Positions 1-8,703 of a stretch of DNA of 64,000 nt are shown here, one piece after another (positions within the stretch are counted from its first letter, which is position 1; each line of letters starts with the position of its first letter). The notes beneath the pieces are model-generated. The model saw only the letters and a list, made by a program, of their open reading frames with translations. It was not told the origin of the DNA and made no database searches. Source of the stretch: Nostoc sp. NIES-3756 (GTDB taxonomy: Bacteria; Cyanobacteriota; Cyanobacteriia; Cyanobacteriales; Nostocaceae); assembly GCF_001548375.1 (NCBI RefSeq), contig NZ_AP017295.1:5541001-5605000 (forward strand), given 5' to 3'. The position numbers and the translations under genes were made by a program.

Positions 1-264
1 ATAAAGGCCGTCTGTTTTAGGTAAGCTAAATCTAGGAGCGATCGCAGTTTCTTTTTCAGCTTTTTGATTCAATCCAACTACAAGAGAAGTTTGGGAACTC
101 TGTAGTTTGCCATCCGTCGATAGGGTTGTAGAAGGTGTTGCTGTAACTTCATTACTCAGCGCAGGCTTGATTTGTTCACCCACCATCCCAACGGTAAATA
201 GTAGACCGATAGCGGGTATTCTCAACTGACGCAAGGGTAAGAATTTAGAAATATTGTTAAGCAC
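1..264 (-). CDS. Exported protein of unknown function, N-terminal part (cut by window edge)
   Basis: An open frame runs from a GTG at 264 to the window edge, giving the first 88 residues. A perfect AGGAGG ribosome-binding site lies just upstream of the GTG, which decides the start. Residues 1-35 form a Sec-type signal peptide: basic start with KFLPLRQLR, then a hydrophobic IGLLFTVGMVG core. The remainder is a Ser/Thr-rich linker ending in PKTDGLY at the edge. The functional domain lies outside the window, so no function is assigned. It is probably periplasmic or cell-surface. Confidence 0.6.
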   Translation of the reverse strand, partial: MLNNISKFLPLRQLRIPAIGLLFTVGMVGEQIKPALSNEVTATPSTTLSTDGKLQSSQTSLVVGLNQKAEKETAIAPRFSLPKTDGLY

Positions 265-742
265 CCGACTCCTCCTGTGACAAACTGAACGACAGCCTCT
301 CTAACTTGTCTTAAACCATAATTAAATCTTTAACGTTTAAGGCTCGGTCAAAGGTTTGATTTATCTTTTCTAAAAGAAATACTTCTGAAAAACGCAGGTT
401 ATAGATGTTTTTGGCAGATAAACTTAAACTATCAGCGATTAATATTTTTCTGCTTCACCCAACAGATTCACCCGATAGGGTGATGTAAATTATCCGTTAG
501 ACAACTTGCTTGGTTTAAGCATCTTAGAGTTATATACCGTTTGTAGGTACAAAGAGATATACAACAGCAAGTTCTGCTATTTCGGAAAAGCAAAAATATT
601 TTTTTTAAAATCTTATATATATGTAAGTAACACTATTTGTAGGGTAGCAATGCTCACCCTACTATGCTTTTGGTGTATAATACTACACTACTTAAGTATA
701 TTAATTATTAATTAAAAAGCACACATTACGAATCAATATAAT
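265..742. other. AT-rich intergenic region, no gene seen
   Basis: About 480 bases between the exported-protein start and the decayed gene. It should hold the promoter of the minus-strand exported protein. A 69-codon open frame at 506-715 has no ribosome-binding site, and its composition is that of random AT-rich sequence, so I do not call it. Confidence 0.5.
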
Positions 743-930
743 ATGGTTTATAGCGATTTTATATTAGAGAAAGTAAAGCAATTTTTTTTAAAAATACTAT
801 TGAACAACCTGACATATTTACTAATATTGAACAACCTGACATATTTACTAATATTCCTGAATTAGCAGCAAGTAATTTCTTAAAAGAAACCCTTCAATAT
901 AATCTGCCTATTGCCATAAGATATGAATAA
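743..930 (+). pseudogene. Decayed fragment of a cyanobacterial MxYSDFTLEQVKK-type protein
   Basis: The ATG at 743 opens MVYSDFILEKVKQFF, which resembles the start of a widespread cyanobacterial hypothetical family. After a run of eight T at 782-789 the frame shifts. The continuing homologous frame (TIEQPDIFTNI, then PELAASNFLKETLQYNLPIAI) stops at 928-930, long before the family's usual end. A 27-base direct duplication (799-825 and 826-852) repeats nine codons inside the fragment. Frameshift, duplication and truncation together mark it as non-functional. The family assignment is from memory of the motif. Confidence 0.55.
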
Positions 931-966
931 AATTTTGGGAATATTAGCTAGTGCTGTTCAAAGTTT

Positions 967-1012
967 GTAGTAAGGACTTTAGTCCTTATATAAGAACTAA
1001 AGTTCTTACTAC
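967..1012. repeat. Palindromic dispersed element, TAGTAAGG family copy 1
   Basis: TAGTAAGGACTTTAGTCC faces a nearly complementary arm ending TTCTTACTAC. A second copy with the same ends lies at 48585-48637. It lies downstream of the sigma-factor terminator when read on the minus strand. Confidence 0.6.
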
Positions 1013-1016
1013 GAAC

Positions 1017-1044
1017 AAAAAAAGCCTCCTAGATTTAGGAGGCT
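1017..1044 (-). terminator. Rho-independent terminator of the sigma-factor gene
   Basis: On the minus strand a 9-bp perfect stem (arms 1036-1044 and 1023-1031, AGCCTCCTA with TAGGAGGCT) is followed by seven T residues. It begins about 30 bases after the sigma gene's stop codon. Confidence 0.85.
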
Positions 1045-1074
1045 TGAAGACGTAGTACGGCTACGTCTTGAGAA

Positions 1075-2058
1075 TTAACTGGCGACGTATTCTTTAACAT
1101 TGGCTCTACGGCGACGCAGATGAGCAAGTGCTTGATGTTCTAATTGGCGCACACGTTCACGGCTGAGGTTTAATCTTTCGCCGACTTTCGCCAAGGACAT
1201 TTCGTTCCCATCTAGTAAGCCAAAGCGCAAGGCTAAAACTTCTCGCTGTTGGGGTGTGAGTTCTGCTAACAAGGTGTTTAAATCTTGGCGCAGGAACTCT
1301 TGAGTGGTGTAATACTCTGGTGATGGGCCTTCATCTTCGAGCATTTCTTGCAGTTCTGTATCTTGGTTGTCACCAACTTTCACATCTAGGGAAACTGGTT
1401 GACGTGCCATGTTCAGATATTCACGAATTTGTGCTGGCTCTAGTTCTAACTCTTTGGCAATTTCTGCCGGTGAGGGAGAACGTCCTAAAGTTTGAGCTAA
1501 TTCGCGCTGAACTTTTTTGATTTTGTTCAGTTTCTCGGTAATATGGATAGGGAGCCTAATAGTACGTCCCTGTTGAGCGATCGCACGGGTAATCGCTTGG
1601 CGAATCCACCAGTAAGCGTAGGTTGAGAATTTGTAACCCCTCGTTGGGTCAAATTTCTCTACGCCTCTTTCTAACCCTAGAGTTCCTTCTTGAATTAAAT
1701 CAAGGAACTCCATATTGCGCTTTTGGTACTTCTTGGCAATAGCTACAACCAAGCGCAAGTTCGCTTCAATCATTTTTTGCTTGGCGCGCTTACCTTGATG
1801 CACAGTCTGTTTCACTTCTGTTTCAGACTTGTGAACATGGTCAGCCCACTCTGGTAAACTAGGCTCACGGTGCAATTGCGACTTTAAATCTTCTTTTGCA
1901 TCGATAAGCGTCATCATTTGCTGCACCTGCTTCCCGTAAACAATCTCTTGCTCACGGGTGAGCAGGGGTACACGACCAATTTCTCGCAGATAGGTTCGCA
2001 CCATATCAGCCGTGAATTTGGTGTTTGTGTCTTCTGTGTGGGTGTTAACAGTAGGCAT
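1075..2058 (-). CDS. Group 2 sigma-70 family RNA polymerase sigma factor (SigB/SigD type)
   Basis: 327 residues from the ATG at 2058. The longer frame starting at 2112 adds 18 residues of poor character, whereas the 2058 start has GAGG about 11 bases upstream and gives MPTVNTHTEDTN, usual for cyanobacterial group 2 factors. Seen in order: region 1.2 (DMVRTYLREIGRVPLL), region 2 (ANLRLVVAIAKKYQ, then YKFSTYAYWWIRQAI), region 3 and region 4 (SRERVRQLEHQALAHLR). There is no long region 1.1, unlike the primary SigA. It directs polymerase to stress or nutrient-responsive promoters; which ones cannot be read here. It is monocistronic with its own terminator. The exact paralogue name is uncertain. 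Confidence 0.93.
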   Translation of the reverse strand: MPTVNTHTEDTNTKFTADMVRTYLREIGRVPLLTREQEIVYGKQVQQMMTLIDAKEDLKSQLHREPSLPEWADHVHKSETEVKQTVHQGKRAKQKMIEANLRLVVAIAKKYQKRNMEFLDLIQEGTLGLERGVEKFDPTRGYKFSTYAYWWIRQAITRAIAQQGRTIRLPIHITEKLNKIKKVQRELAQTLGRSPSPAEIAKELELEPAQIREYLNMARQPVSLDVKVGDNQDTELQEMLEDEGPSPEYYTTQEFLRQDLNTLLAELTPQQREVLALRFGLLDGNEMSLAKVGERLNLSRERVRQLEHQALAHLRRRRANVKEYVAS

Positions 2059-2548
2059 TGGTGCGTTGTCCTCTACTCCGTAAACACAATTAATCTTGAG
2101 TAATAAATTCAACTGGGAAATTTAATGAGTCTATAGCAGAACTCAAGGCGCTAATAACTTTAATAAGCTCTTGTATTGATTTTCTAGAAGGCGCTACCTT
2201 GAGATAGGTTCCCCTACCATGAGTCAATGTTTTATTGTCTTACAAGCACAGTGGTCGATTTTCCAGAAATCTTTATTTGTTTGAGTTGCTGGCGGCAACT
2301 AGTTTATCCGAAGTCAGTATGAGTTCTACTTACTTATATATTAAGACAAATTCTTCAGATAGTAAAGTAGCCCAAAGAAGGATATAGATTATAGTGTAAA
2401 ATTGCTCTTTATATCAAAAATTTTTGCAGTTCCTTATAAAAGTTATATATCTATAGTGACGCGAAACCCCCCTGTTCTGTTGCCTGCCAGTAGGGAGATA
2501 ACCGAACTGTAGAAGGTAAGAGTATACTACTTAGTCAACAGTCAATGC
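2059..2548. other. Intergenic region upstream of the sigma factor
   Basis: About 490 AT-rich bases separate the sigma-factor start from the end of the HerA-like gene, both minus strand. It should contain the sigma promoter and the 3' untranslated end of the ATPase gene. I see no RNA gene, repeat array or convincing ORF in it. Confidence 0.5.
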
Positions 2549-4282
2549 CTAAAATCCCAAATCGGCTTTAGCTAGTTCTGCGGCTGCGAATACTTCTGCA
2601 TCTGGTTTTTCTTCCCAAGCTGCATCGCCAATTTCGGCGTAGAACACAGAGTCGTAGGGACGGGTTCTGACTACTACAGGCATAGGTACGGCGTGACCTA
2701 AAATCAAGGCTTGTTGTTTGGAGTCTAGCTTGGCTAACACAGACCTTAAACCACTAGCCCCTGATACGCCAGTAAAAATTGCGTCTATATCTTTGTCATC
2801 ATTCAGCAAAGCGGTGATGCGCGTCCCAATCTGAGACATAACTTCATTATCTATGCCTGAAGGCCGTTGATCAACTACCAAAAGAGTTACAAAATATTTA
2901 CGCAGTTCGCGGGCGATTGTACCAAAGATGGTACTTTGAACGATCGCTGGATCAAGAAAGCGGTGCGCCTCCTCAATTGTAATCATCAATGGAGTCGGGC
3001 GATCGCTAGGATTTTTACTCTGTAAGAACTTATCGGCTTTCCTGACGTAATGCTCATGAATCCGTCTGGTAATCATGTTTGTCACCAGCATATAGGAGAG
3101 CATATTCGACTGGGAACCAAATTCTATCACGACATTTTTATCAGCCTCTAAGGATTGTAAGATTTTATTAATATAATTTTGGGGACAAACCGCCCGCATA
3201 TACTTAAGTCCATCTAAACGCAATAGCTTACGCTGTAGCGCCATAATAGAACCTTTGTGTCCGCGCTTCTCCTCACAGAACATTTCAATTTCTTCGTTAG
3301 TCATATTCAGCAGTTGGACAATCCAAGATTTGCCGAACTCACTAAACAAGATATTGGCATTATCTAAGGCTGCGTCTGATAGACCTAAATCTCGACTACA
3401 TAATTTAATATCTTCGACTTCGATTTGCTCATAACTAAGATAGAGTTCTTGTGAGTCGCGTACACCCCGGCGCTTAGTTGATTCGGGATCAAGGGTATAT
3501 ACCTCAACTCTTCCCGGAAACAGTTGCTTGAGTCCCTTAACAGTATTAACGTTCTTCCCTTCCGCGACAGCTTCCCAACCATATTCTGAGTGCATATCAA
3601 ATATTAGGTTAACCGCCGCATTTTTGCGAATCACACCAGCTAAAAGTAAGCGTGTGAGGAAGGATTTACCAGTACCCGATTTACCAAATACCCCGTTACT
3701 CCGTTCCACAAAACGGTTCAAGTCAATACACACGGGAACATCCATATCTAATGGTTTCCCGATAGAAAAGTTCTTCCTTTGGATGTCGTCTTCCCAACCA
3801 AACACTCGGCGAAAATCTTCCTCACTTGCTTCGTAAACTTGGCTGAAGTGACTGGGGATGGTTTTGACAGGGAGTAATTCCATCGTCGTACTAGTTTGGG
3901 GTTGGAAAGAAGCCAAATTTGTAGAGGAGGGAACAAAAGGATTGACAGATTTACCATCTGTAGTAGAAAAAGACTCATTAGATTCAGGGGTAAACATCAG
4001 CATCGGTGAGAGGTTAATTGTCCCGTAGGTTCCACTCCCGGCTAAAACTTCCCGTAAAAAAGTATCCTCCCAACTGGGTGGACTAGCAATAATGCGCGTA
4101 TTAGCAGTTCCCAAGGCTACATCTGTCAGCATACAAAAAAACCGCGATCGCATCCCTTGGACTACTAAAAACTTACCCACCCGCATATCCTCAACGGAAA
4201 TATCCGGGTGTAAGCGCACTTCCAAACCCCCAGTCAGAGAACCTTGAATTACTGAACCTAATGGTTGTTGTGAGTTAGTCAT
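2549..4282 (-). CDS. HerA-like ATPase (HAS-barrel plus FtsK/HerA P-loop)
   Basis: 577 residues. An N-terminal beta-rich region (about 8-70) fits the HAS-barrel that precedes HerA motors. The P-loop ATPase has Walker A GKSGTGKS at 200-207 and Walker B LMITIEEAH at 432-440 with two acidic residues. HerA proteins form hexamers that move along or remodel DNA, often with the NurA nuclease; no nurA lies nearby. Cyanobacteria carry this gene alone, so its partner here is unknown. The start (MTNSQQPLGS) overlaps the upstream tandem repeats. Family assignment is firm; cellular role is not. Confidence 0.88.
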   Translation of the reverse strand: MTNSQQPLGSVIQGSLTGGLEVRLHPDISVEDMRVGKFLVVQGMRSRFFCMLTDVALGTANTRIIASPPSWEDTFLREVLAGSGTYGTINLSPMLMFTPESNESFSTTDGKSVNPFVPSSTNLASFQPQTSTTMELLPVKTIPSHFSQVYEASEEDFRRVFGWEDDIQRKNFSIGKPLDMDVPVCIDLNRFVERSNGVFGKSGTGKSFLTRLLLAGVIRKNAAVNLIFDMHSEYGWEAVAEGKNVNTVKGLKQLFPGRVEVYTLDPESTKRRGVRDSQELYLSYEQIEVEDIKLCSRDLGLSDAALDNANILFSEFGKSWIVQLLNMTNEEIEMFCEEKRGHKGSIMALQRKLLRLDGLKYMRAVCPQNYINKILQSLEADKNVVIEFGSQSNMLSYMLVTNMITRRIHEHYVRKADKFLQSKNPSDRPTPLMITIEEAHRFLDPAIVQSTIFGTIARELRKYFVTLLVVDQRPSGIDNEVMSQIGTRITALLNDDKDIDAIFTGVSGASGLRSVLAKLDSKQQALILGHAVPMPVVVRTRPYDSVFYAEIGDAAWEEKPDAEVFAAAELAKADLGF

Positions 4283-4345
4283 TAGTCATTAGTCATTGGT
4301 CATTAGTCATTAGTCAACAGTCCATAGTCCATAGTCCATAGTCAT
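4282..4345. repeat. Short tandem heptamer repeats
   Basis: Runs of attagtc and ccatagt heptamers immediately upstream of the HerA-like start codon. Similar arrays recur through the window. Confidence 0.8.
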
Positions 4346-4387
4346 TAGACTGTCTTCCTCATCTCCCCCATTTCCTCACGCCCTCAC

Positions 4388-5185
4388 TTAATCAATCTGA
4401 ATAGTAGTCGGCGAACCACCGGCGGCGGGTGATGCACCAATTAAGGGTTTGCGGAATTGGCTGTAGAGGCGATCGCGCCAGGCGAAGAAGGGTGCAAAAT
4501 CGGGATTTTCGGCTAATGCTGGTACGCCTTTACCTCTGAGATTGGCAGGTATATCTAGATAAGGGCCTTCTGGGAATTTTAATAATATAGATAAACCTGC
4601 TACTGCTAAATCGGCTAGGGTGGGTTCGTCTCCAGTTAGGTAGGGACTATCGGCTAACAGTAGTGTAAGGGCTTCTAGGTCTTGTTTCAAATCTGCGATC
4701 GCGCTTCTAACTACATCTGGACTATAACCTACGCCAAACCCTAAGACACTCAAGAAATCAGCAGGTACGCCTTCAACTAGGGTTTTGAAAACGTCTGGTG
4801 TTGAGGTGGGTAATAAAGATTTGCGGAAACTTTGGTCTTGACTAATAGCCGCGAATAATGCCTTTCTACCTTTAATGCCGATGGATTCATCAGCCCATTC
4901 TTCTATTAATAAAGTTAAACCCCTTTGTTTGGGGTCTTTTGGTATCAGAGGACGGTCTGGATATTCTAAGTCTAAATACTTGGCGATCGCTGTTGAATCG
5001 GCAATATATTTATTACCATCTTTCAAAACAGGTACTTGTCGCTGTCCAGTTAAGCGGAATAATTCTACTTGTCCAATGCCTGGAGTTACCTCAATTTTGC
5101 GATATTCTAAACCTTTGAAATCTAAAATTAGTCGCACTTTTTCTGAGTATTGAGAAAACTCCCATTGGTATAATTCTAACACCAT
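4388..5185 (-). CDS. Glutathione S-transferase family protein
   Basis: 265 residues. Residues 3-80 form the thioredoxin-fold GST-N domain (LELYQWEFSQYSEKVRLIL, then GQRQVPVLKDG with the cis-proline VPVL, and ADSTAIAKYLD for glutathione gamma-glutamyl contacts). A helical GST-C domain follows, with the SPYLTGDEPTLADLAVAG motif near 190-210. I place the start at the ATG at 5185 because AAGG lies six bases upstream; a GTG at 5191 is the alternative. It probably conjugates or isomerises small electrophiles in the cytoplasm; the substrate is unknown. It may be cotranscribed with the HerA-like gene, about 105 bases downstream beyond a repeat block. Confidence 0.88.
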   Translation of the reverse strand: MVLELYQWEFSQYSEKVRLILDFKGLEYRKIEVTPGIGQVELFRLTGQRQVPVLKDGNKYIADSTAIAKYLDLEYPDRPLIPKDPKQRGLTLLIEEWADESIGIKGRKALFAAISQDQSFRKSLLPTSTPDVFKTLVEGVPADFLSVLGFGVGYSPDVVRSAIADLKQDLEALTLLLADSPYLTGDEPTLADLAVAGLSILLKFPEGPYLDIPANLRGKGVPALAENPDFAPFFAWRDRLYSQFRKPLIGASPAAGGSPTTIQID

Positions 5186-5621
5186 ATACACCTTGTTACT
5201 GATTAAGGGAATAACTTACTGATTGTAACTTTACTTCCAGTAATTTTCCTGAGTAAACAATTAATTTATTACCACACTGTTTGGTAAAAATAGGTTAATT
5301 CAGGGATAACTTTTTGTCCCAACCTCAACTATTGCTATATTTATCTTCCAATTGATTAACAATGAGCAATTGTTCAAGGGTTTAAATTAATAATCGACTG
5401 AGAAACTTGAAGAGAAATCCTATTATCTAAGTGTTAAATATAACTTAATTTTCCAATTTTGCCTACACACTCCAAGTTGTTCAAGTAAGGAAACCTAACC
5501 ACGCAACTTGCTACATTGCATATTTTGGTACAAAAATCTTATTTCTATGGTTAGATTTTGTTGGTTGTAAAATGTTATAAATCTTTAAATGACCTAGTTA
5601 AAATCAAAACAAACAAAAATT
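5186..5621. other. Intergenic region between divergent genes
   Basis: About 435 AT-rich bases between the minus-strand GST and the plus-strand fasciclin gene. It should carry both promoters. No RNA gene or repeat was recognised. Confidence 0.5.
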
Positions 5622-6410
5622 ATGAGGGTGAATCAAAGCAAGCTGCTGACCAATTTGGCAAGTGTAGTGAGTTTAGCAGGCGTAAGTCTCCTCATTACTT
5701 TACCATCGGTCGCAAAAGAAGTATTAAACCCCAATCCTACAATTTTTCAAGAAGCTCCTTATAATCGGGGTCAACTTAATCAAACAAATGTTAGCCAGAT
5801 CACAAAAGACAATAATAAAAAACCCGTAGCACAGAATACAGGAGGGCGCACAAATCCTAGACCAAGTATTTTTAATGAGCCTCCATATAACCGTGGTAGC
5901 GGTACTACAACTGCGCCAGTAACCCCCCCATCAACAAAACCAACTACCCAAACACCCGCAACACAAACACCCCCAGCAGGAACAAGCAGCACACAAGATA
6001 AAAATTTGTTAGGATTGGTGCAATCAAATAGTTCCTTTACAACTCTCAACAAAGCAATACAAGCTGCTGGACTAACCGAAACTCTCCAAGGAAATAGTAA
6101 CCTTACGGTTTTTGCTCCCACTGATGCTGCGTTTGCTAAATTGCCACCAGATGCTTTAAAAGCTTTGTTGCAACCAGAAAACAAAGAAGTATTAGTCAAG
6201 GTGCTAACTTATCACGTTGTACCTGGTAGTGTATTGTCATCAGATTTGAAATCAGGTGAAGTCAAGAGTGTCGAAGGTGGAGCCATTAATGTCAAAGTTG
6301 GCAATCAAGGTGTCACAGTGAACGATGCTAAAGTAGTGCAAGCTGACATCAAAGCTACTAATGGCGTAGTGCATGTGATCGATACAGTAATTTTGCCTCC
6401 TGATTTATAG
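5622..6410 (+). CDS. Secreted fasciclin (FAS1) domain protein
   Basis: 262 residues. A signal peptide is evident (MRVNQSKLL, then a hydrophobic stretch, with LPSVAKE near 28-33 as cleavage region). Two copies of a 15-residue motif, NPxPxIFxExPYNRG, follow at 36-50 and 78-92. Then comes a Thr/Pro-rich linker (95-125) and one FAS1 domain (about 128-262) with the H1 motif NLTVFAPTDAAFAKLP and the H2 region TYHVVPG. FAS1 domains mediate adhesion; in cyanobacteria single-domain secreted forms are common and their ligands are unknown. It has its own terminator and is divergent from the GST. Confidence 0.9.
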   Translation: MRVNQSKLLTNLASVVSLAGVSLLITLPSVAKEVLNPNPTIFQEAPYNRGQLNQTNVSQITKDNNKKPVAQNTGGRTNPRPSIFNEPPYNRGSGTTTAPVTPPSTKPTTQTPATQTPPAGTSSTQDKNLLGLVQSNSSFTTLNKAIQAAGLTETLQGNSNLTVFAPTDAAFAKLPPDALKALLQPENKEVLVKVLTYHVVPGSVLSSDLKSGEVKSVEGGAINVKVGNQGVTVNDAKVVQADIKATNGVVHVIDTVILPPDL

Positions 6411-6453
6411 GATTTTCCCATCCCAATTACTGTTGATAAATTGATTTTTTAAC

Positions 6454-6492
6454 AAAAAAGCCATTCAAATTATTAAGATTTGAATGGCTTTT
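6454..6492. terminator. Bidirectional rho-independent terminator
   Basis: Arms AAGCCATTCAAAT (6458-6470) and ATTTGAATGGCTT (6478-6490) pair perfectly, with an A tract on one side and a T tract on the other. It sits between convergent genes (fasciclin on plus, Pmp3 on minus) and can serve both. Confidence 0.85.
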
Positions 6493-6564
6493 ATTATCTA
6501 TAACCTTTAAGTGAGTGCGTTTACTCAGTTATCTATCTTGCTCAAACAGTTATAAATCTATGAA

Positions 6565-6723
6565 TTATTTTCTAGCAATTACCCAAACTGCATGAACAAT
6601 TCCAGGAATATAACCTAAAAAAGTCAAAAGTATATTAATCCAAAAATCTTTACCTAGTCCAACTTGTAAAAAAACTCCCAAAGGTGGGAGAAAAATTGCA
6701 CATAAAATCCGAACTAAATCCAT
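6565..6723 (-). CDS. Pmp3/YqaE (UPF0057) small membrane protein
   Basis: 52 residues read from the minus strand: MDLVRILCAIFLPPLGVFLQ, a GLGKDFW turn, then a second hydrophobic segment NILLTFLGYIPGIVHAVWVI and a short basic end. Two transmembrane helices, with PPLGV and GYIPGIVHAVW, are diagnostic of the Pmp3 family, membrane proteolipids linked to salt and cold tolerance. The start lies six bases after the stop of the SUI1 gene, so the two are almost certainly cotranscribed. The gene is easily missed because of its size. Confidence 0.9.
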   Translation of the reverse strand: MDLVRILCAIFLPPLGVFLQVGLGKDFWINILLTFLGYIPGIVHAVWVIARK

Positions 6724-6729
6724 AGCTAA

Positions 6730-7077
6730 TTAACCCCCACTAATTTTAGCTTTATAACCTAGCTTAATCAAAATCTCTAAAATTTTCTGTTTGTGATCAC
6801 CTTGAATTTCAATCTCATTATCTTTGACTGTACCGCCTGAGCCGCATTGGCTTTTTAACTGTTTGACCAAATCTGCCAAAACTTCTGGTTTAGTTTGAAA
6901 CCCAGTAATTACCGTCACAGTTTTACCTTTACGTCCGGAGCGGGTAGCTTGCACTCTTAAATCTTGTTGTTTTGGTGGTAGTTCTGGTGTTGGTCTTTCT
7001 AAGGCGGCAGAGTTGTCGTTGCCAAACTCGCGGTAGACGATGCGCTTATCAGAGGATTTAGACTTGGAAGAAGACAT
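6730..7077 (-). CDS. SUI1/eIF1-like translation initiation factor (YciH type)
   Basis: 115 residues. The N-terminal third is charged and low in structure; the C-terminal half (about 45-113) is the SUI1 fold, with KTVTVITGFQ, a QLKSQCGSGGTVKDNEIEIQGDH core split by the basic loop, and the terminal ILIKLGYKAKISGG. Bacterial YciH proteins resemble eIF1 and may proofread start codon choice on the 30S subunit. The downstream Pmp3 gene is six bases away. The operon pairing of a translation factor with a stress proteolipid suggests shared stress expression, which is inference. Confidence 0.9.
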   Translation of the reverse strand: MSSSKSKSSDKRIVYREFGNDNSAALERPTPELPPKQQDLRVQATRSGRKGKTVTVITGFQTKPEVLADLVKQLKSQCGSGGTVKDNEIEIQGDHKQKILEILIKLGYKAKISGG

Positions 7078-7218
7078 AAAATTTTCTGGATGCGAAAACT
7101 AGATTTGTCAGTAGTCAGTTATTGTGGGATCTTGAACCATCCATTAATTACGAATTACGAATTGCCACTCAGACTTTCTTATAATATTTAAGTCTATCCC
7201 ATCATCAAAAATCATTCC

Positions 7219-8460
7219 GTGACTACCACACCCCTTTCTCCAAGTACTCCCTCAAATGCTCAGGTTCCTGATACTCAAGGACGCTTTGGACGCTTTGGGG
7301 GTAAGTATGTGCCGGAAACCTTGATGCCGGCATTGGCTGAATTAGAATCAGCTTATGAGCAATACCGCAATGAATCTGGTTTTCAAGCAGAATTACAACA
7401 ACTCTTGCGGGACTATGTAGGACGCGCCACACCGTTGTATTTTGCAGAACGTCTTACTGCTCATTATGCCCGTCCAGATGGTACAGGGCCGCAAATTTAT
7501 TTGAAACGTGAAGATTTAAACCACACAGGCGCTCACAAAATTAACAATGCACTTGGTCAAGTGTTATTAGCCAAGCGCATGGGTAAAAAACGTATCATTG
7601 CTGAAACCGGTGCAGGACAGCATGGTGTAGCTACTGCTACAGTTTGCGCTCGATTTGGTCTGGAATGTGTGATTTATATGGGCGTTCATGATATGGAACG
7701 CCAAGCATTGAATGTGTTCAGAATGCGGCTGATGGGAGCGGAAGTGCGTCCGGTGGCGGCTGGGACAGGAACTCTCAAAGATGCTACATCTGAAGCAATT
7801 CGAGATTGGGTAACAAATGTAGAAACTACCCACTACATTCTAGGTTCCGTAGCAGGCCCTCATCCTTACCCTATGATGGTACGCGATTTCCACGCAATCA
7901 TCGGGCAGGAAACTCGCGCTCAAGCTTTGGAAAAATGGGGTGCTTTACCCGATATTCTTTTGGCTTGTGTAGGCGGTGGTTCCAATGCAATGGGATTGTT
8001 CTATGAGTTTGTCAATGAGCCATCGATTAGATTAATTGGGGTAGAAGCAGCCGGCGAAGGTGTGAATACAGAAAAACATGCTGCTACCTTGACAAAGGGA
8101 CGAGTTGGTGTATTGCATGGGGCGATGAGCTATCTGTTGCAAGATGAAGATGGGCAGGTAATTGAAGCGCACTCAATTAGTGCAGGGTTAGATTACCCAG
8201 GTGTAGGGCCAGAACACAGTTATTTAAAAGATGTTGGTCGGGCTGAATACTACAGCGTGACTGATGAGGAAGCTTTAGCCGCCTTCCAGCGATTGTCTCG
8301 GTTGGAGGGAATTATACCAGCACTAGAAACATCTCATGCGATCGCCTACCTCGACACTCTCTGTCCTCAACTTGCAGGTAGTCCTCGCATCGTCATTAAC
8401 TGTTCTGGACGCGGTGACAAAGATGTACAAACCGTAGCTAAATTTCTCATGCCAAAATAA
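7219..8460 (+). CDS. trpB: Tryptophan synthase beta subunit
   Basis: 413 residues from a GTG start. TrpB condenses indole with serine to give tryptophan using PLP. The PLP lysine is in [13 protein letters not shown] (about 93-105), the phosphate-binding glycine loop is GGGSNAMG, and the C-terminal NCSGRGDKD is also typical. [17 protein letters not shown] at the N-terminus is the standard TrpB opening. Length is normal. It stands alone, without trpA, as trp genes are usually dispersed in cyanobacteria. A terminator follows about 100 bases downstream. Confidence 0.97.
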   Translation: MTTTPLSPSTPSNAQVPDTQGRFGRFGGKYVPETLMPALAELESAYEQYRNESGFQAELQQLLRDYVGRATPLYFAERLTAHYARPDGTGPQIYLKREDLNHTGAHKINNALGQVLLAKRMGKKRIIAETGAGQHGVATATVCARFGLECVIYMGVHDMERQALNVFRMRLMGAEVRPVAAGTGTLKDATSEAIRDWVTNVETTHYILGSVAGPHPYPMMVRDFHAIIGQETRAQALEKWGALPDILLACVGGGSNAMGLFYEFVNEPSIRLIGVEAAGEGVNTEKHAATLTKGRVGVLHGAMSYLLQDEDGQVIEAHSISAGLDYPGVGPEHSYLKDVGRAEYYSVTDEEALAAFQRLSRLEGIIPALETSHAIAYLDTLCPQLAGSPRIVINCSGRGDKDVQTVAKFLMPK

Positions 8461-8560
8461 ATCTATCTAAAGTTAGATATTATCCAAAAGTTCCATAGAT
8501 TTATTAATGTGGATTTATCGCAATTTTTGGAAAAATTTAGCGAAAAATTAGACTAATGGC

Positions 8561-8592
8561 AGAGGGCGATTTATGCGATCGCCCTCTGTTTT
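8561..8592 (+). terminator. Terminator downstream of trpB
   Basis: Arms agagggcgat (8561-8570) and atcgccctct (8578-8587) form a perfect 10-bp stem followed by a T-rich tail. The 3' arm includes a HIP1 octamer (8575-8582). Confidence 0.8.
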
Positions 8593-8703
8593 ATGAAAAG
8601 CTAAGGATTTATTAGCTATCAGAGAATATTCGTAGAGATAGTAGTAGAAACAAACCTATACCAGAGCATAGGCAATTTGTTCAATACAGAACAGTCTGTT
8701 TAG

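Noticed and set aside
506..715. 69-codon open frame in the AT-rich gap before the sigma factor
   Set aside because: No ribosome-binding site, biased composition of random AT-rich DNA and no recognisable motif.
4282..4345. Heptamer arrays considered as CRISPR-like repeats
   Set aside because: Units are contiguous 7-mers without spacers; these are the usual Nostocales short tandem repeats.
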